Origin: Tuctoria greenei
Lineage: Eukaryota > Streptophyta > Magnoliopsida > Poales > Poaceae
Assembly (NCBI GenBank): GCA_036927565.1
Contig: JAYESD010000007.1
Span: 128,376,230 to 128,440,229 of the forward strand
Reading direction: 5' to 3'
DNA: 64,000 nt
Shown here: positions 23,837 to 34,446 of the stretch, in pieces
How positions within the stretch are numbered: the stretch's first letter is position 1
Layout: every line of letters starts with the position of its first letter
Notes under the pieces: generated by a model
What the model was told of the DNA's origin: nothing
Seen by the model: only the letters and a program-made list of their open reading frames with translations
Database searches by the model: none
Position numbers and translations under genes: made by a program

Positions 23837-25898
23837 TCATTTCACATCCGGACCTAGAGGGATGGGCTTGGACGGCTTGTATTGCTTCTTTCGCCATTCC
23901 TTCTTTGGCGGCTTGGTGGACTTGGTCCTTCGGGAAGGTCCAGATGATCCTGTCGCCTTTGGATATCGACGTGGTCGATATGATGGATTCTCCTCATAAA
24001 TTAGTCTTCTCATGAATGCAATGAGTGAGTCCAACTTTGGAGGTGTGACTTCGACCTCTCTGATGTGTTTATCATTCGGCCCATACTTATTCGAATCATG
24101 GAGCATTGTTCTGGTCTAGGCCGAAAGTTAAACTTTTCCTCCTTGCCATTGATATGGAAGTGGATTTCTCCAGCTCCCACATCTATGCAAGCTTTTGCAG
24201 TGCTTAGGAATGGACGCCCAAGAATGAGTGGTGTATCCTTCTCGGTGTCCATGTCTAGCACCACAAAATCCACAAGTATGAAGCAGTTCCTGATCTTTAC
24301 CGGGACGTCTTCAGCAATACCCACTGGATAATGGACTGAAGAGTCAGCCAGTTGTAGCTGCATCGGTGTTGGAGTCAGCTCTGTGAAGTTCAGACAACCT
24401 TGGGCATCACACTAACACTTGATCCCAAATCACAAAGTGCCTTGTCAAAGTGGTGAGCCCCAATTGAGCATGAAATGGTAGGACATCCGGGGTCCTTTTG
24501 CCAGTTGCTCTCTTGTACTGAAATCATGTTGACATTTTCCGTCGAGAGTTCTGGCTGGCCTGGCATCTTGCCATTCTCCATCGGAGGAATAGTAGCTGCC
24601 AGCTGAGACAACTGAGTCTCGAGCATCTTGTTGAAGCTCAGTTGATTCTTGAAGGCTGAGGATAGTCCTTCAATCTTGGCATTGATGTTTTCGAGGGTAT
24701 TGTCATTAGCTGACAGCTTCTTGGATAGGGCCTCGTTGATCTTGAGCTGGCTAATGGCAAGTTCTCTCAAGTTGGGCTGATTTCCAGGGTTGCCATTGTT
24801 GTTGTACCCTGCTTGAAAGAATGGGAGTTGTTGAACCCACCCTTGACCTCCTGGACGATAGCCATTATTGTTGAAATTTCTGTTGTTGGTGAGGTATAGG
24901 ACATCCTCACGAGTTTCTGGGCAATCATTGCCCATATGACCCATGTCGCCACAGACCTCGCACGTGATGAGAGAGTCTAGGGCATAGGCATTGCCCGACA
25001 CTTCACCAGTGGCTTGTCCATCAATTTTGTTCATTAGAAGGTCCAATTTTGCAGCGATCATGTCCACCTCCTTCAAGGTGTGCATGCCTCACTGTCAGGT
25101 ATGGAGACGCTCATCATTCTATCCCATGTTGGGCACCATCTTCTCAATAAGATCTTTAGCTTTTGGCACCGTCAATGAGAAGAAGACTCCTCCAGCAGCA
25201 GCATCCAAATGGTCACGAGCTGATGGGATCAACCCATTATAGAAGTTTTGAATAAGGAGCCAGTCATCCATCCCATGGTGGGGACAGGCTAGGATGTACT
25301 CATGAAGCCTTTCCCATGCCTCGGGAATAGATTCCTTGGGCTCTTGCTGAAAGCTGGAAATCCTTCCACGTAGGGCATTGGTTTTGCCCAACGGGAAGAA
25401 TTTGGCGAGGAATGTCGTAGAACATTTGTCCCAAGTGTCTATAGCACTTCGGTTTGCATAGAACCACTGTTTCGCTCTCCCAAGGAGGGAGAACGGGAAC
25501 AGTCTCAGACAGCCTGCATCCGGAGACACGTCCTTGATCTTAAAAGTGCTATAGATCTCGAGGAATTGTTGCGGGTGAGCACTTGCATCCTCGTTAGCCT
25601 TCCCACAGAATGAGTTGTCTTGCACCATAGTGATAAGGCTAGTTTTAATCTTGAAGTTCACATCTCCCGTGTTAACAGTGGGCCCAATAGGCACATTGTT
25701 AGCAGAGGGAGCTGAGAACTCACGAAGGGTCTTTTGAGCCATTGGCGTTTGGATTATTGGTGAAAAAATGCTGGCTTGCATTGCCGCTCGAATCCTCTGA
25801 GGAGTAACGACACGGGGTTGGTCTCTCAGAAGAGATTCGGGATCTTCAAAAAAGTTTTCCGGTAGGCGGAAACCAGACATACAGTACCCTGTTTTCAC
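23837..25898 (-). pseudogene. gag and protease of the Athila element
   Basis: The start at 25898 (MKTGYCMSGFRLPENFFEDP) lies about 95 bp inside the primer site. The gag domain has AHPQQFLEIYSTFKIKDVS and AKQWFYANRSAIDTW. Three in-frame stops lie between 25121 and 25086, then the same frame gives the zinc knuckle CEVCGDMGHMGNDCPE (24920-24965). The protease-like part has ALCDLGSSVSVMPK near 24400, then a frameshift, then DTPLILGRPFLSTAKACIDV. Another frameshift occurs near 24100. It would make particle protein and protease, but is broken. Confidence 0.82.
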
Positions 25899-25993
25899 AT
25901 TTAAAATGCGAAAAGAAAGGATGGTTATCCTACTAAAATCCTACCCAGGGTTCTATCCTATTTACTTAGTCATGTTATATATCTATTTTCCTT

Positions 25994-26010
25994 CCTCGGC
26001 AACGGCACCA
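25994..26010 (-). other. Primer-binding site of the Athila element (tRNA-Asp type)
   Basis: Minus-strand TGGTGCCGTTGCCGAGG, 8 nt from the 5' LTR. It matches the complement of plant tRNA-Asp (TGGCGCCGTTGCCGGGG) at 15 of 17 positions. Confidence 0.8.
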
Positions 26011-26018
26011 GAAATGCT

Positions 26019-27664
26019 TGTTGACGGCTCCTAAGATATACTAACAAATCATCCCCGACAACGGTGCCAGAAATGCTTGTTGGTATTACTTACGCACCAT
26101 TAACTAAACATATCTAACTAATGTGTCATAAATGCTTGTTAATGGTTCTATTGGATCACAAAGTGAATTCTGCAAGCGCACGGAGGTATCATTGTAGCAT
26201 TTCCCTTTAAGAGTATTCCCAAGGGTGTCATTTATTTGATCCCAAAGGAAGGCAGGGTAGAGATATAACAATCATTCATCAAATGAAATGAGTAGGAAGG
26301 TCTAGGTAAGAATCTAGTAAGGATGGATAAAATAATAGTGGAGGTAGTGTGACACACAGAAAAGCTTTCAAGTCTAAGGGGGGTAGAAGGATCCTAGAGG
26401 TTAGTTAAGTTTGAGAGTTATTGAGGTACTCCTACAATGCTCTATTGTACATATACATAGTCTAAACTAATTATCCATAGGCTAGATCAATAGTGAATAC
26501 TTATGCTATGTGGTTCAACACATCGGGCATGAGCTTACCCCTAGCAATACTAGGGCGACTCCCACCAAGAGCCTATGGCATAGCCGAACGTGGAGGATTA
26601 CAAAGGACAGATAGGGCTGTCACCACCTACTGCCTACCTCTTCAATCCGTGGGTCTACGAGACATCCAATACTACTTAGCTACCCTAGCACCATGCTAGC
26701 ATATTAAGTAATTACCTTAAGAGCCTAGGCACAATCCATCCTAAGGCAATGAATTGAATCATCATTGAACCAATGTTGATACACAACATAATTATCCATA
26801 CTAACCTAGTTATGTTATAATTAACTAGACTATAGTGGGGGTCTATAGGTTCTATGATAATAAGATATTTTCATGATGAAATAGTCATAGAAGTTATACC
26901 TTCCACATACATGGACTCCACAATCAAACAAGAAACGCTTTGCCCAAGTATATGTATAAATAAAGACTAAGAATACTATCTTTATTATGCATAAAGTCAC
27001 AAATACAAGAAAGAATACATGAGCCATACCTTTCCCAATGTAGGATTGGGAAGACATGGGACTAGAGACTCTCCTCTCTACAACCTAACTCCTCTAAGGC
27101 TATGGATGATAGTGTATACAATAGAGATGAAGCTCAAGTGGTGTGTGTTGAAGTGAGGGGTAGGGGGTCCTATTTATACTAGTGTTGAGGTCGGTTCCCA
27201 CCACCAAAAGCGTGCGAATCAGTAACCATTGACTCTAAGGAGCCGGGAGGAGCCAACACGTGGGGTTTGCCCGAGTTTGGCACCAGGAAGAGGTCGGCCG
27301 AACCCCTGGTTCAGCCGACCTGGTCAAGGCACCAATTCTCGTCTGCTTTCTCCAGGTGGATGCCAGGTGGGTCCCCTTGATGTATATGGGTGCAACACCG
27401 TTGGATCTCCTCGGATACTTCTTTTTGTGGGCCATTTGATCCATAGGATGCCACGTGTCGTCGCCTGATTGGCTGGGATGATATTGTATAGGATTGGTCC
27501 CTCTACATTTCCTCAATTCCTGCATAAAATGCTGCATACGCATATTTCTCCAAGTCCAAGTGGAATTGGGTTAGATAGAAAGGTGATGTGTGCAAGAAAT
27601 GACAAATCCTTCATATAATTGAGTTAAATTGACAGATGAAATTGGTATATAACAGCCGTCAACA
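26019..27664 (-). repeat. 5' LTR of the Athila element
   Basis: Same termini as the left LTR. An internal primer-site copy lies at 26052-26069 and a third, weaker repeat of the AGAAATGCTTGTT unit near 26126. The TSD CTTCA follows at 27665. Confidence 0.92.
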
Positions 27665-27978
27665 CTTCACATGGACCAATTCGATCCCATTTCTTCCATA
27701 AGTATTGGTAGTAACAAATATGGTTTAGTTATTGTTGATGACTTTTCCCACTTCACTTGGGTGTTTTTCTTGCATGACAAAGGTAAAACTCAAGGTGTCC
27801 TTAGGAGCTTCTTGAGGAGGGATCAAAATGAGTTCTCCTTGAGAATCAAGAAGATAAGAAGTGACAACGGCACCGAATTCAAGAACACCCAAGTAGAAGA
27901 GTACTTGGACGAGGAGGGCATCAAGCATGAGTTTTTTGCACCCTACTCAACCGAACAAAGTGGGGTGGCTGAAAGGAA
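27665..27978 (+). pseudogene. Integrase core of the copia element
   Basis: Continues the copia reading frame after the Athila. It has LVIVDDFSHFTWVFFL with the first catalytic Asp, IRSDNGTEFKN with the second, and EQSGVAERN with the third region. It ends abruptly at 27979, where the CACTA-A terminus starts. Confidence 0.88.
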
Positions 27979-27989
27979 CACTATAAGGA

Positions 27990-30002
27990 TTCCGACATGT
28001 TGCAACGATTGTACTGCAACGAATACTAAATCGTTGCAGTAAGCTTGGCTTTTTGCCACGATTCACTAGTTCGTGGCACTAGGATCTATCGCCATGGAAC
28101 ACAATCGTTGCATTAGGGTCTGTTGCCACGAATCACTGGTTCGTGGCGTCAGGATGCTAATGCAACGGAACACAATCATTGCATTAGGATCTGTTGCCAC
28201 GAATCACTAGTTTGTGGCGTCAGGATGCTAATGCCACATAACACAGTCGTTGCATTAGGATCTGTTGCCACAAATTACAGGTTCATGGCGTTACGTGATC
28301 TATCGCCACGGACAACAATCGTTGCATTAGGATCTGTTGCCACGAATTATTGGTTCGTGGTGTTACAGGATCTATCGTCACGGACCATAATCGTTGCATT
28401 AGGATATGTTGCCATGAATTACTGGTTCGTGGCGTTACAGCTTTACTGCCATGGAACACAATCGTTGCATTAGGATCTGTTGCCACAAATTACTAATTCG
28501 TGGCATTACAGCTTTATTGCCACGGAACACAGTCGTTGCATTAGGATCAGTTGCCACGAATAAGCAAACAGTTGCATTTGGACTGTAATGCAACGAAACA
28601 GAATCGTTGCGTTAGGATGTGTTGCCACGATACTCTGGTTCGTGGCGTAAGTATAAATGGCCACGGACCCCAATCGTAGCAATTAGGATGTGTGGCCACG
28701 ATTCACTTTTTCGTGGCGTCAGGATGCTAATGCAACGAAACACAATCGTTGCATTAGGATCTGTTGCCACGAATCACAAGTTCGGGGTGTCAGGATGCTA
28801 ATGCAACAGACCACAATCTTTGCATTAGGATCTGTTGCCACGAATTACTGGTTCGTGGCGTTATAGGATCTATCGCCACGGACCACAATCGTTGCATTAG
28901 GATCTGTTTCCACGAATTACTGGTTCATGGCGTTACAACTTTATTGCCATGGAACACAATCATTGTATCAGGATCTGTTGCCACGAATTACTGGTTCGTG
29001 GCGTTACAGCTTTATTGCCATAGAACACAGTCATTGCATTAGGATCTGTTGCCACGAATCAGCAAACAGTTGCATTTGGACCATAATGCAACGAAACAGA
29101 ATCGTTGCATTAGGATGTGTTGCCACGATACTCTGGTTTGTGGCGTTATAGCTTTATTGCCACGGAATACAATCATTGCATTATGATATGTTGCCACGAA
29201 TTACTGGTTCGTGGCGTTACAACTTTATTGCCACGAAACACAGTCGTTGCATTAGGATCTGTTGCCACGAATCAGCAAACAGTTGCATTTGGATTGTAAT
29301 GCAACGAAACAGAATTGTTGCATTAGGATGTGTTGCCACGATACTCTGGTTCATGGCGTTAGTATCAATGGCCACGGACCCCAATCGTAGAAATTAGGAT
29401 GTGTGGCCACAATTTACTTTTTTGTGGCGTCAGGATACTAATGCAACGAAACACAATCGTTGCATTAGGATGTCTTGCCACGATTCACTGGTTCGTGGCG
29501 TCAGGATGCTAATGCAACAGACCACAATTGTTGCATTAGGATCTGTTGCCACGAATTACTGGTTTGTGGCGTTACAGGATCTATCGCCATGGAACACAAT
29601 CGTTGCATTAGGATGTGTTGCCATGATACTCTGGTTCGTGGCGTTAGTATCAATGGCCACGGACCCCAATCGTAGCAATAAGGATGTCCGGCCACGATTC
29701 ACTTTTTCGTGGCATCAGTATACTAATGAAACGAAACACAATCGTTGCATTAGGATGTCTTGCCAAGATTCACTGGTTCATGGCATTAGGATCTATCGCC
29801 ACGGGACCACAATCGTTGCATTAGGATCTATTGCCATGAATTACTGGTTCGTGGCATTACAGGATCTATGCCACGGAACACAATCATTGCATTAGGACAT
29901 GTTGCCATGATACTCTGGTTCGTGGCGTTAGTATCAATGGCCACAAACATCATAGCAATTAGGATGTGTGGCCACGATTCACTTTTTCGTGGCGTCAGGA
30001 CC
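27990..30002. repeat. Subterminal array of two alternating hairpin repeats of CACTA-A
   Basis: About 2 kb made of two short inverted repeats in alternation. One is TTGCCACGAAT...TTCGTGGCG, with a loop of 5-8 nt; the other is AATGCAACGA...TCGTTGCATT with a 7-nt loop. There are more than twenty of each, linked by short spacers such as AGGATCTG. Subterminal repeats in CACTA elements bind the element's own protein; the regular alternation of two different palindromes is unusual. Open frames across this array are an artefact of the repeat. Confidence 0.8.
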
Positions 30003-30610
30003 CCTTTCATTTACCTAACATAATGTCTGATTTAACTTCAACCAATTAGATGATGACACATAAGCGCGGAGTACGCATGGAAGCACAAACGGGAGCACCG
30101 AAGTTGCATCCCCAGATGGTTGCCACGTACGTTCACACTCCAAATCTTACAGCCAAGGGTGCACTGCACGGTTCCCGCGACTGTACCACCCTGCCCTGAT
30201 GATTGCCACGTACGCGAGCACACCGAATCTTGAAGGGCGCATGGGCACACACGAACTCCATGTTCGAACTTTGCTCAGCGATCTGAATAACTCGGCGCTC
30301 GGTGTGCACGATCGATCATCATGCACACGAATAATATTATGAAATTATCAACTTTGATGATTCAATAATCTCAATCAAGTTTCATCCAACCTACCAACGA
30401 AAAATTGGATCGTCCAGTCCATCCAACCAAACGTTAATTTGGATGATCCAGGACATAAAGAAATGGATGATCTATCTCCAATCGAACTTCGACGTCAAAC
30501 CAAACGCAATTGATGACTGAGCACTTTCTCACATGTCACTAGAGTGTACGCACAAATGACAAATACACGGCCTCAACACTGGGTATAGGGTGCATCATGG
30601 ACTAACCACA
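30003..30610. other. Non-coding segment inside CACTA-A
   Basis: No convincing gene. A short direct repeat (GATGATTGCCACGTACG-like, 30116-30220) is the only local structure noticed. Confidence 0.4.
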
Positions 30611-30689
30611 TGACCCGACCAAACACTTACATAATTACCATAAACCTGCAAGAGCAACCATCTGGCCGCATACACCAACACATCCCAAC

Positions 30690-31353
30690 CCTACGAAAGG
30701 ATGACGAGCAGCTGCAGGTGAACACGTTGCAGCGGCAGCGCAATAGAAAATGGTGGCAGCGGACGGTGACGTACCTGGATGTTGGCGTAGTCGACCTCGC
30801 ACATCTTCCGCGAGTCGTTCACCTTCCGCGGCGAGCTGAACCACACTGGGAGGAACTCCTCGGTTTCACAGTCGAAGCATGACTTGGAGAAATGGGCCAC
30901 CAACGCATCTTGACCCTACGAAAGGATGACGAGCAGCGGCAGGTGAACACCATGCAGCAGCGGCGCAATGGAAAACGGTGGCAGCGGACGGCGACGTACC
31001 TGGATGTTGGCGTAGTTGACCTCGCACATCTTCCGCAAGTCGTTCACCTTCCAACGTAAGCCATGCAGGTGCTTCGTCCGCAGCCAGAACGCCGCATCTG
31101 GCGATGTGACATTGACAAAGCAGTAGCCCTTGTTGGCCTCGGACCTTGGCAAATGCAAAAAACGAGGTTAAGTATCAATCAGTAAAAGACTAGATCTTGA
31201 TTAGTATAATCATATATTTTAAAGCATAGGCGTGGTACTTGAAGTCAAATGGAACGTGAATAAAATCGTAAACCGACTTGACGTGCCCAACTGCAATTTT
31301 TGCGTTCTCCTCGGCGCAGTGCTGATCAATGATGTTCATTACTTTTTGCCTCC
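30690..31353 (-). pseudogene. Captured Mei2-like RNA-recognition-motif gene fragment with duplicated exon
   Basis: Minus-strand exons resembling the C-terminal RRM of plant Mei2-like proteins. Exon 1 (about 31353-31239) has VMNIIDQHCAEENAKIA and DFIHVPFDFK. Exon 2 (about 31145-31000) has NKGYCFVNVTSPDAAFW and RKMCEVNYANIQ followed by a GTACGT donor. A 75-bp-scale intron ends in TTCGTAG, and exon 3 (30915 to about 30830) has VAHFSKSCFDCETEEF and LPVWFSSPR. Exon 3 then runs into a second copy of the end of exon 2 (KVNDSRKMCEVDYANIQ), its donor and its intron. The duplication is about 140 bp and the two copies differ slightly. No complete gene is present; capture by CACTA-A is inferred from location. 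Confidence 0.72.
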
Positions 31354-31870
31354 TGATGACTCAGTGCTAGACTAACGACGCTGATGATCCGCAATATACT
31401 CAACGATGTAAAACATCAGGTATTAACGCATCAACAATGGCTACCAGCAAGCAAATTTAAAAGTATGTTGCGGATCATCGGCGTCCTCAGTCCAGAAGCA
31501 GGGTAGAAGCGGCGCCGTGGCCACCGCGAACTCGAGAATAGATGAGGAGAAGGCTCATCGCCAATGGATCGAGGGGACGGAAGCTACACGACCGCTATGG
31601 GCGATGAGCCTTCCCCTCGATCCGTTCTCGAGTGGCAGGCTGGCGGTGGGGGTGCAGGGGCAGCGGGCTGGCGCCAGAGCTGGGGCGCGGCGGCTGGGGC
31701 GTGGCAGACGACGTTGTGCGGCAGGGCCGCATAAAATTTATTTCCGCCCGCCTAGGCCCCGAGCCGGGCCCGCCTTTAAGATCATCCGTAGTGGTTCACG
31801 GTAAAGCGGTGATGGGACATGGAGCGGTTCCAATTGAATAAAAAAGATGCGCATGCGGGATGCATAACCT
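31354..31870. other. GC-rich non-coding segment with an inverted repeat
   Basis: Contains a 32-bp imperfect inverted repeat at 31531-31562 and 31600-31632 (CTCGAGAAT...ATTCTCGAG type). Otherwise no gene is recognised. A GC-rich open stretch at 31517-31804 has no recognisable domain. Confidence 0.4.
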
Positions 31871-31969
31871 CTGCAGTACTGCAGGTGTAGTAACAGTCAC
31901 TGACATGTGGGCCCCACAGATAGCCGGACCCACATGTCAGTGACTGTTACTGCACCTGCAGTACCGCAA
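31871..31969. repeat. MITE-like foldback with 44-bp arms
   Basis: Arms 31871-31914 and 31926-31969 are near-perfect inverted repeats (CTGCAGTACTGCAGGTG...) around an 11-bp loop. A single arm of the same family occurs at 50764-50810, so it is a dispersed repeat and not a one-off. No TSD was established. Confidence 0.65.
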
Positions 31970-32663
31970 GTGATTTCAATGCATGCGCTGCGCGCGTCTA
32001 AGGCGCCTCGGTGACTGGCGCGCACATAAGCTCGGTGCGCCCGGTCGCATCAGCCGTCTGTACAAATGGCTACGGCTTGAACGAAGGACAAAACCTTTTA
32101 TGCGGCAAACAACAATGTATAATACTTCATCCGCCCCAACTCAACTCTATTTCTATTTTGGTCGAACTATTTACCTTTGACAAATGATTTATATGGAATT
32201 TATTAACTTCAATAACATGTAGTACTAGATTGTATACTATGGAAATATTTTCATGGTGAATCTAAAAGTACAGTTCTTGTATTGTTAAAACAGATCAAAA
32301 TTGCTTAAATCTGAAAGATAGATTTGACGAAACCTAAGACTTCCCTTTGAAAAAGTTTTATACTTTACATTAGTTTTACATATGTAATATGCACATAGGA
32401 TATATCACTAAATAGTTTTGCAAAAAAAACATGCAGGAGAAATATGTATATCCCATATATATGCTACTACTACGTAAATTAGGGGTGGGCAAATAAACCG
32501 AGACCGAAAAACCGAAACCGATAAAACCGAGACCGGAACTGAAAAGACCGAAATATAGGGTATCGGGTACTTTTCGGATAGCAAATATAAATAACTGAAA
32601 AATAAATGTCGGGTTCGGACGGATGAATTCATTGTGGAGCTACATGTCACATACTTAATTATA
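31970..32663. other. Non-coding downstream of TNP2 remnant
   Basis: AT-rich sequence. At 32488 GGGGTGGGCAAATAAACCGA resembles the terminus of hAT-type elements, but no partner end was found. Confidence 0.35.
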
Positions 32664-34342
32664 CTAAAAATCATCATCTTCGCTGTCGTCCCCCCACAAT
32701 GGAGCTACATGACCATCATTGGTATATGTATCATCGTCGTCGTCGTCATCTTCATTTTCTGATGCAACTCCATCTACCTCAAACCGATCACCTGACTTTG
32801 TCATTATAAGAGTGGAAGCATCACCGCTGGCTCCCTCAATGGCTCTCTATTCTCTGCCTTGTTGTTGAAAGAACCTTTGTTTTGATGCCATCTGTGATCC
32901 TGAGGTAGGAAACGACGATGACCCATGTAACAATGCTTTCGTCCATATTTCAACCAGAAGGCGTCAGTGTTTATATGGCAGTATGGACATGCTAGCTTCC
33001 CTTTCGTGCTCCATCCACATAGCATTGCATATGCTGGAAAATCATTTATTGTCCACAATAAAGAAGCTCGCATGACAAATGTCTCTTTCTTTAAACTGTC
33101 ATATGTTTCAACACCATTAGACCATAATTTCAGTAGCTCATCAATCAAAGGCTGCAGATACACATCAATGTTGTTTCCAGGTGACTTTGGCCCAGGAATT
33201 ATCATTGACATCACCCAATAAGACTGCTTCATACACAACCAAGGTGGTAGATTATAAGGGATTAGAATCACAGACCATGTACTGTAAGAAACATTCATTA
33301 CTCCAAAAGGATTGAAACCATCAGATGCTAGCCTAAGTCTTATGTTGCGAGGATCAGATGAGAAATTTGGGTGAATGCTATCAAAATGCTTCCATGCTTT
33401 CGAATCGTCGGGATGGCATAATATTCCATCATCAGCACGACCTTCTTTGTGCCAGCGCATGTTTGATGCCGTTGATTCTCCCATATAAAACCTTTGTAGA
33501 CGGGGAATATGAGGGAAGTAATGTAGAATCTTGCGTGCTACAAGCTTCTTGGATTTTCCACAAGGTAAAGCCTCTCGTGCATCCCCAACAGTACTATTTT
33601 TCCATCTTAATTCACCACATTTTGGGCAACTATTCAACAGAGAATAGTCCTTCCGGAATAACACACAGTCATTGACACATGCATCGATCTTTTGGTAGTC
33701 CAGCCCAAGGTCACGAACAACCTTCTGAAGTTTATCAAGTGTATTAGGAATGCAGTGGCCCTTTGGAAGCGCAAATGAGAATAGTTCAAGTAACATCTCA
33801 CAAGCTACTTTGCTCATACCAGTTAAACACTTTATCTGGTAGAACCTGACAATGTAGGATAATTGGGTCAGCTACGAACAACCTGGATACAACTCCTTTT
33901 TGGCATCAATTAATAAGTCATAGAATTTCTTTGCATCCCCAGTTGGCTCCTGCTGGTTTATAGCATTTTCTTGATCATCAACATCTACTGAAGTACCACC
34001 ATGATCAGTGCCGCTAAGTAGACTAGACAACATATTTTGCATAGCACCATCATCAGAAATTATCTCCTCATTATTTGCTGATTCCTCAGCAATATTTTCC
34101 TAAACTCGTAATTCTCCATGGTGTATCCAAAAAGTATAATCCAATAACATCCCATTTCTGAGCAGGTGTAAATGAACTCCCTTGCGTGTCTTGTGGCAAA
34201 TATTACGACATCTCGTGCAAGGACAAGGCATAGTTCCTCCTTCACGAGTGCCCTGAAATGCAAAATTTAAAAATGACTTCATTCCATCCTGCCACTCCCT
34301 CGTATGCCTGTCTTTTCCCATCCATGTCTTATCTTTTGACAT
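32664..34342 (-). pseudogene. TNP2-type transposase of CACTA-A, internally deleted
   Basis: Starts at 34342 with MSKDKTWMGKDRHTREW and the zinc-like CPCTRCRN of the transposase-associated domain (PF13963-like). The TNP2/Transposase_21 domain follows at about 33700-32870, with MRWHKEGR, IRLRLASDGFNPFG, IIPGPKSPGNNIDVYLQPL and CPYCHINTDAFWLKYGRK. One frame runs through, with stops at 34100 (TAG) and about 33876 (TAG). At about 32830 the TNP2 frame is lost and an acidic C-terminal tail (SENEDDDDDDD, ending DDSEDDDF, stop 32664) follows in another frame. The DUF4218 and DUF4216 regions present in CACTA-C are missing, so an internal deletion has joined the two ends. Confidence 0.82.
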
Positions 34343-34446
34343 CGCTTCCTACAATTCAATCAGCCATCAGCCTATCCGTAAGAAGATAGATGTACAAGAA
34401 CACATTATGTGAGCAATTGTACCTAGCTGTTGTTACTCCACGCGCT

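Larger units (their letters stand above)
18784..27664 (-). mobile_element. Non-autonomous Athila-type Ty3/gypsy element, complete with TSD
   Basis: Minus-strand element of 8.9 kb with LTRs of 1629 and 1646 bp. A tRNA-Asp-type primer site and the polypurine tract AAGCTTGGGGGAGTT are typical of Athila. It encodes gag, protease-like sequence and an ATHILA ORF-1 family protein. No reverse transcriptase, RNase H or integrase is found: the space between protease and the second ORF is only about 500 bp. It would need enzymes from another element. The LTRs differ at about 21 of the first 440 positions compared by eye, so it is not very recent. Confidence 0.88.
15087..27978 (+). mobile_element. Ty1/copia element (SIRE-like gag), 5' part only, split by Athila
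   Basis: Plus-strand element: LTR, Met-tRNA primer site, gag, protease, GAG-pre-integrase and integrase core. The Athila at 18784-27664 splits the integrase between GAG-pre and the DDE core, with TSD CTTCA on both sides. Coding sequence resumes exactly after the Athila and is then cut at 27979 by the CACTA-A terminus. No copia reverse transcriptase, RNase H or 3' LTR occurs in the rest of the window. The long coiled-coil gag suggests the SIRE/Maximus group (inference). Confidence 0.82.
27979..34390 (-). mobile_element. CACTA (En/Spm) element A, left terminus and deleted body; right end not found
   Basis: CACTATAAGGATTCCGACAT at 27979 is a CACTA-type terminal inverted repeat, preceded by GAA. 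It is followed by subterminal repeats (27990-30000), a captured gene fragment and a minus-strand TNP2-type transposase whose 5' end lies near 34342. No matching GGAATCCTTATAGTG-type end is visible to the right, so the right limit given is only the end of the transposase region; the element may extend further or be truncated. Confidence 0.72.

Noticed and set aside
28123..29895. ORFs and a CRISPR-like look in the hairpin array
   Set aside because: Spacers are not unique and of constant size, two palindromes alternate, and the context is a plant CACTA element.
31517..31841. GC-rich ORFs with Arg/Gly runs
   Set aside because: Several frames are open through GC content alone; no domain.
32488..32510. 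GGGGTGGGCAAATAAACCGA as a hAT terminus
   Set aside because: No inverted partner and no 8-bp duplication found.
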